From positions 1 through 15,052 of the forward strand of contig CAAEIM010000208.1 in assembly GCA_900755995.1 (NCBI GenBank): a stretch of DNA of 15,052 nt, written 5' to 3'. Shown here piece by piece: positions 14,799 to 15,052 of this stretch. The translations under genes and the position numbers were made by a program. The notes under the pieces were generated by a model, which was not told the origin of the DNA, made no database searches, and was given only the letters and a program-made list of their open reading frames with translations. This stretch comes from Clostridia bacterium. GTDB taxonomy: Bacteria; Bacillota; Clostridia; Oscillospirales; Acutalibacteraceae. Position 1 is the first letter of the stretch, and each line of letters starts with the position of its first letter.

Positions 14799-14826
14799 CA
14801 GCCGTGAATTTATATGTTCACGGCTG
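14799..14826. repeat. Perfect inverted repeat just after pheT
   Basis: A 10-bp perfect stem, CAGCCGTGAA (14799-14808) with TTCACGGCTG (14817-14826), with an 8-base loop. It is 20 bases past the pheT stop. No T-run follows on either strand, so it could be a transcript-end stabiliser or a weak terminator. Confidence 0.6.
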
Positions 14827-14852
14827 TCAGTCTGTCAATAAACTGTTTAGCG

Positions 14853-14868
14853 GCAGTCGGTGGACTGC
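14853..14868 (-). repeat. CAYC-loop hairpin, third family member
   Basis: Read on the minus strand: GCAGTC-CACC-GACTGC, followed by CGCTAA. It is the same design as 7581 and 11299, with the fifth stem pair changed from C-G to T-A. No T-run follows here. Confidence 0.55.
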
Positions 14869-14912
14869 ATATTTTCGAGCAGACAGTCTTGTTTATGCCA
14901 AACTTATAATGC

Positions 14913-14964
14913 CCGAAAATCACTTTTGCTGAGAAAATAGCTTTTAATATAAAATGATTTTCGG
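14913..14964. repeat. Long-range inverted repeat
   Basis: Perfect 10-bp arms, CCGAAAATCA (14913-14922) and TGATTTTCGG (14955-14964), separated by 32 AT-rich bases. The function is unknown; it could be the ends of a small repeat element or a weak cruciform. Confidence 0.45.
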
Positions 14965-15006
14965 AACAAAAAGTTTTGAATTAAAGCACACTATTTGTTC
15001 AGACTA

Positions 15007-15052
15007 AAAACCTCGCCTCAGTGGGATATTATGATATACTCCACTGAGGCGA
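15007..15052. terminator. Terminator-like hairpin cut by the window edge
   Basis: A perfect 12-bp stem, TCGCCTCAGTGG (15013-15024) with CCACTGAGGCGA (15041-15052), with a 16-base loop. On the minus strand the hairpin is followed by GGTTTTT, as expected for the end of a minus-strand gene lying beyond the window. The plus-strand tail is not visible. The 274 bases from 14779 hold no gene that I can support. Confidence 0.65.

Noticed and set aside
14882..14910. Promoter at TATAAT (14905-14910) after pheT
   Set aside because: There is no acceptable -35 box at 16-18 bases upstream and no gene follows within the window.
1..15052. CRISPR array, tRNA or rRNA genes, prophage genes
   Set aside because: I saw no regularly spaced direct repeats, no cloverleaf-like tRNA pattern and no phage or transposase proteins in any frame.

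Overview
The window reads as a chromosomal housekeeping segment of a low-GC Gram-positive anaerobe of the class Clostridia, probably near Ruminococcus/Oscillospiraceae. That placement is inferred from several things: AGGAGG-type ribosome binding sites, a tRNA-Phe T-box leader on pheST, an IreB-family protein, a MazF toxin of the Bacillus EndoA type, a PduL-type acyltransferase and a DacF-like carboxypeptidase. No species can be named. There is no prophage, insertion sequence, CRISPR array, tRNA or rRNA in view.

Layout. (1) Bases 1-3197, plus strand: the 3' part of recG (start lies outside the window), then a D-Ala-D-Ala carboxypeptidase 17 bases downstream, closed by a bidirectional terminator. 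(2) 3217-4528: a small helical protein of unknown function (minus) divergent from an alpha/beta-hydrolase esterase (plus). (3) 4543-5226: a minus-strand PduL-type phosphotransacylase with its own promoter and terminator. (4) 5262-7484, plus strand: a tight four-gene operon of type-4 uracil-DNA glycosylase, nitroreductase, Maf nucleotide pyrophosphatase and a GNAT acetyltransferase, ended by two tandem hairpins. (5) 7600-10935, minus strand: four transcription blocks. Read in their own direction these are a membrane protein plus NAD(P)H-hydrate dehydratase, a lipoprotein, a MazF toxin with no antitoxin gene, and ireB plus a 100-residue unknown protein. (6) 10944-14778, plus strand: promoter, T-box leader with a UUC (Phe) specifier, pheS and pheT. 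(7) 14779-15052: a gene-free tail full of inverted repeats, the last one cut by the window edge.

How the genes relate. Most are repair, proofreading or damage-control functions: RecG and UDG for DNA, Maf for non-canonical nucleotides, NnrD for damaged NAD(P)H, and PheST for charging tRNA-Phe under control of its own tRNA. DacF-like carboxypeptidase trims peptidoglycan and IreB links to PASTA-kinase signalling in relatives. The order NnrD, lipoprotein, MazF matches the Bacillus acpS-ydcC-alr-ndoAI-ndoA neighbourhood with alr and the antitoxin gene missing.

Most unusual points: the antitoxin-less mazF; a second, terminator-like hairpin cluster between the T-box terminator and pheS; and a small family of hairpins with the consensus GCAGYCCAYCGRCTGC, in which both members of one base pair change together. 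I did not find a clearly new multi-gene system. Several starts are placed downstream of the longest open frame because the upstream GTG or TTG lies inside the ribosome binding site.
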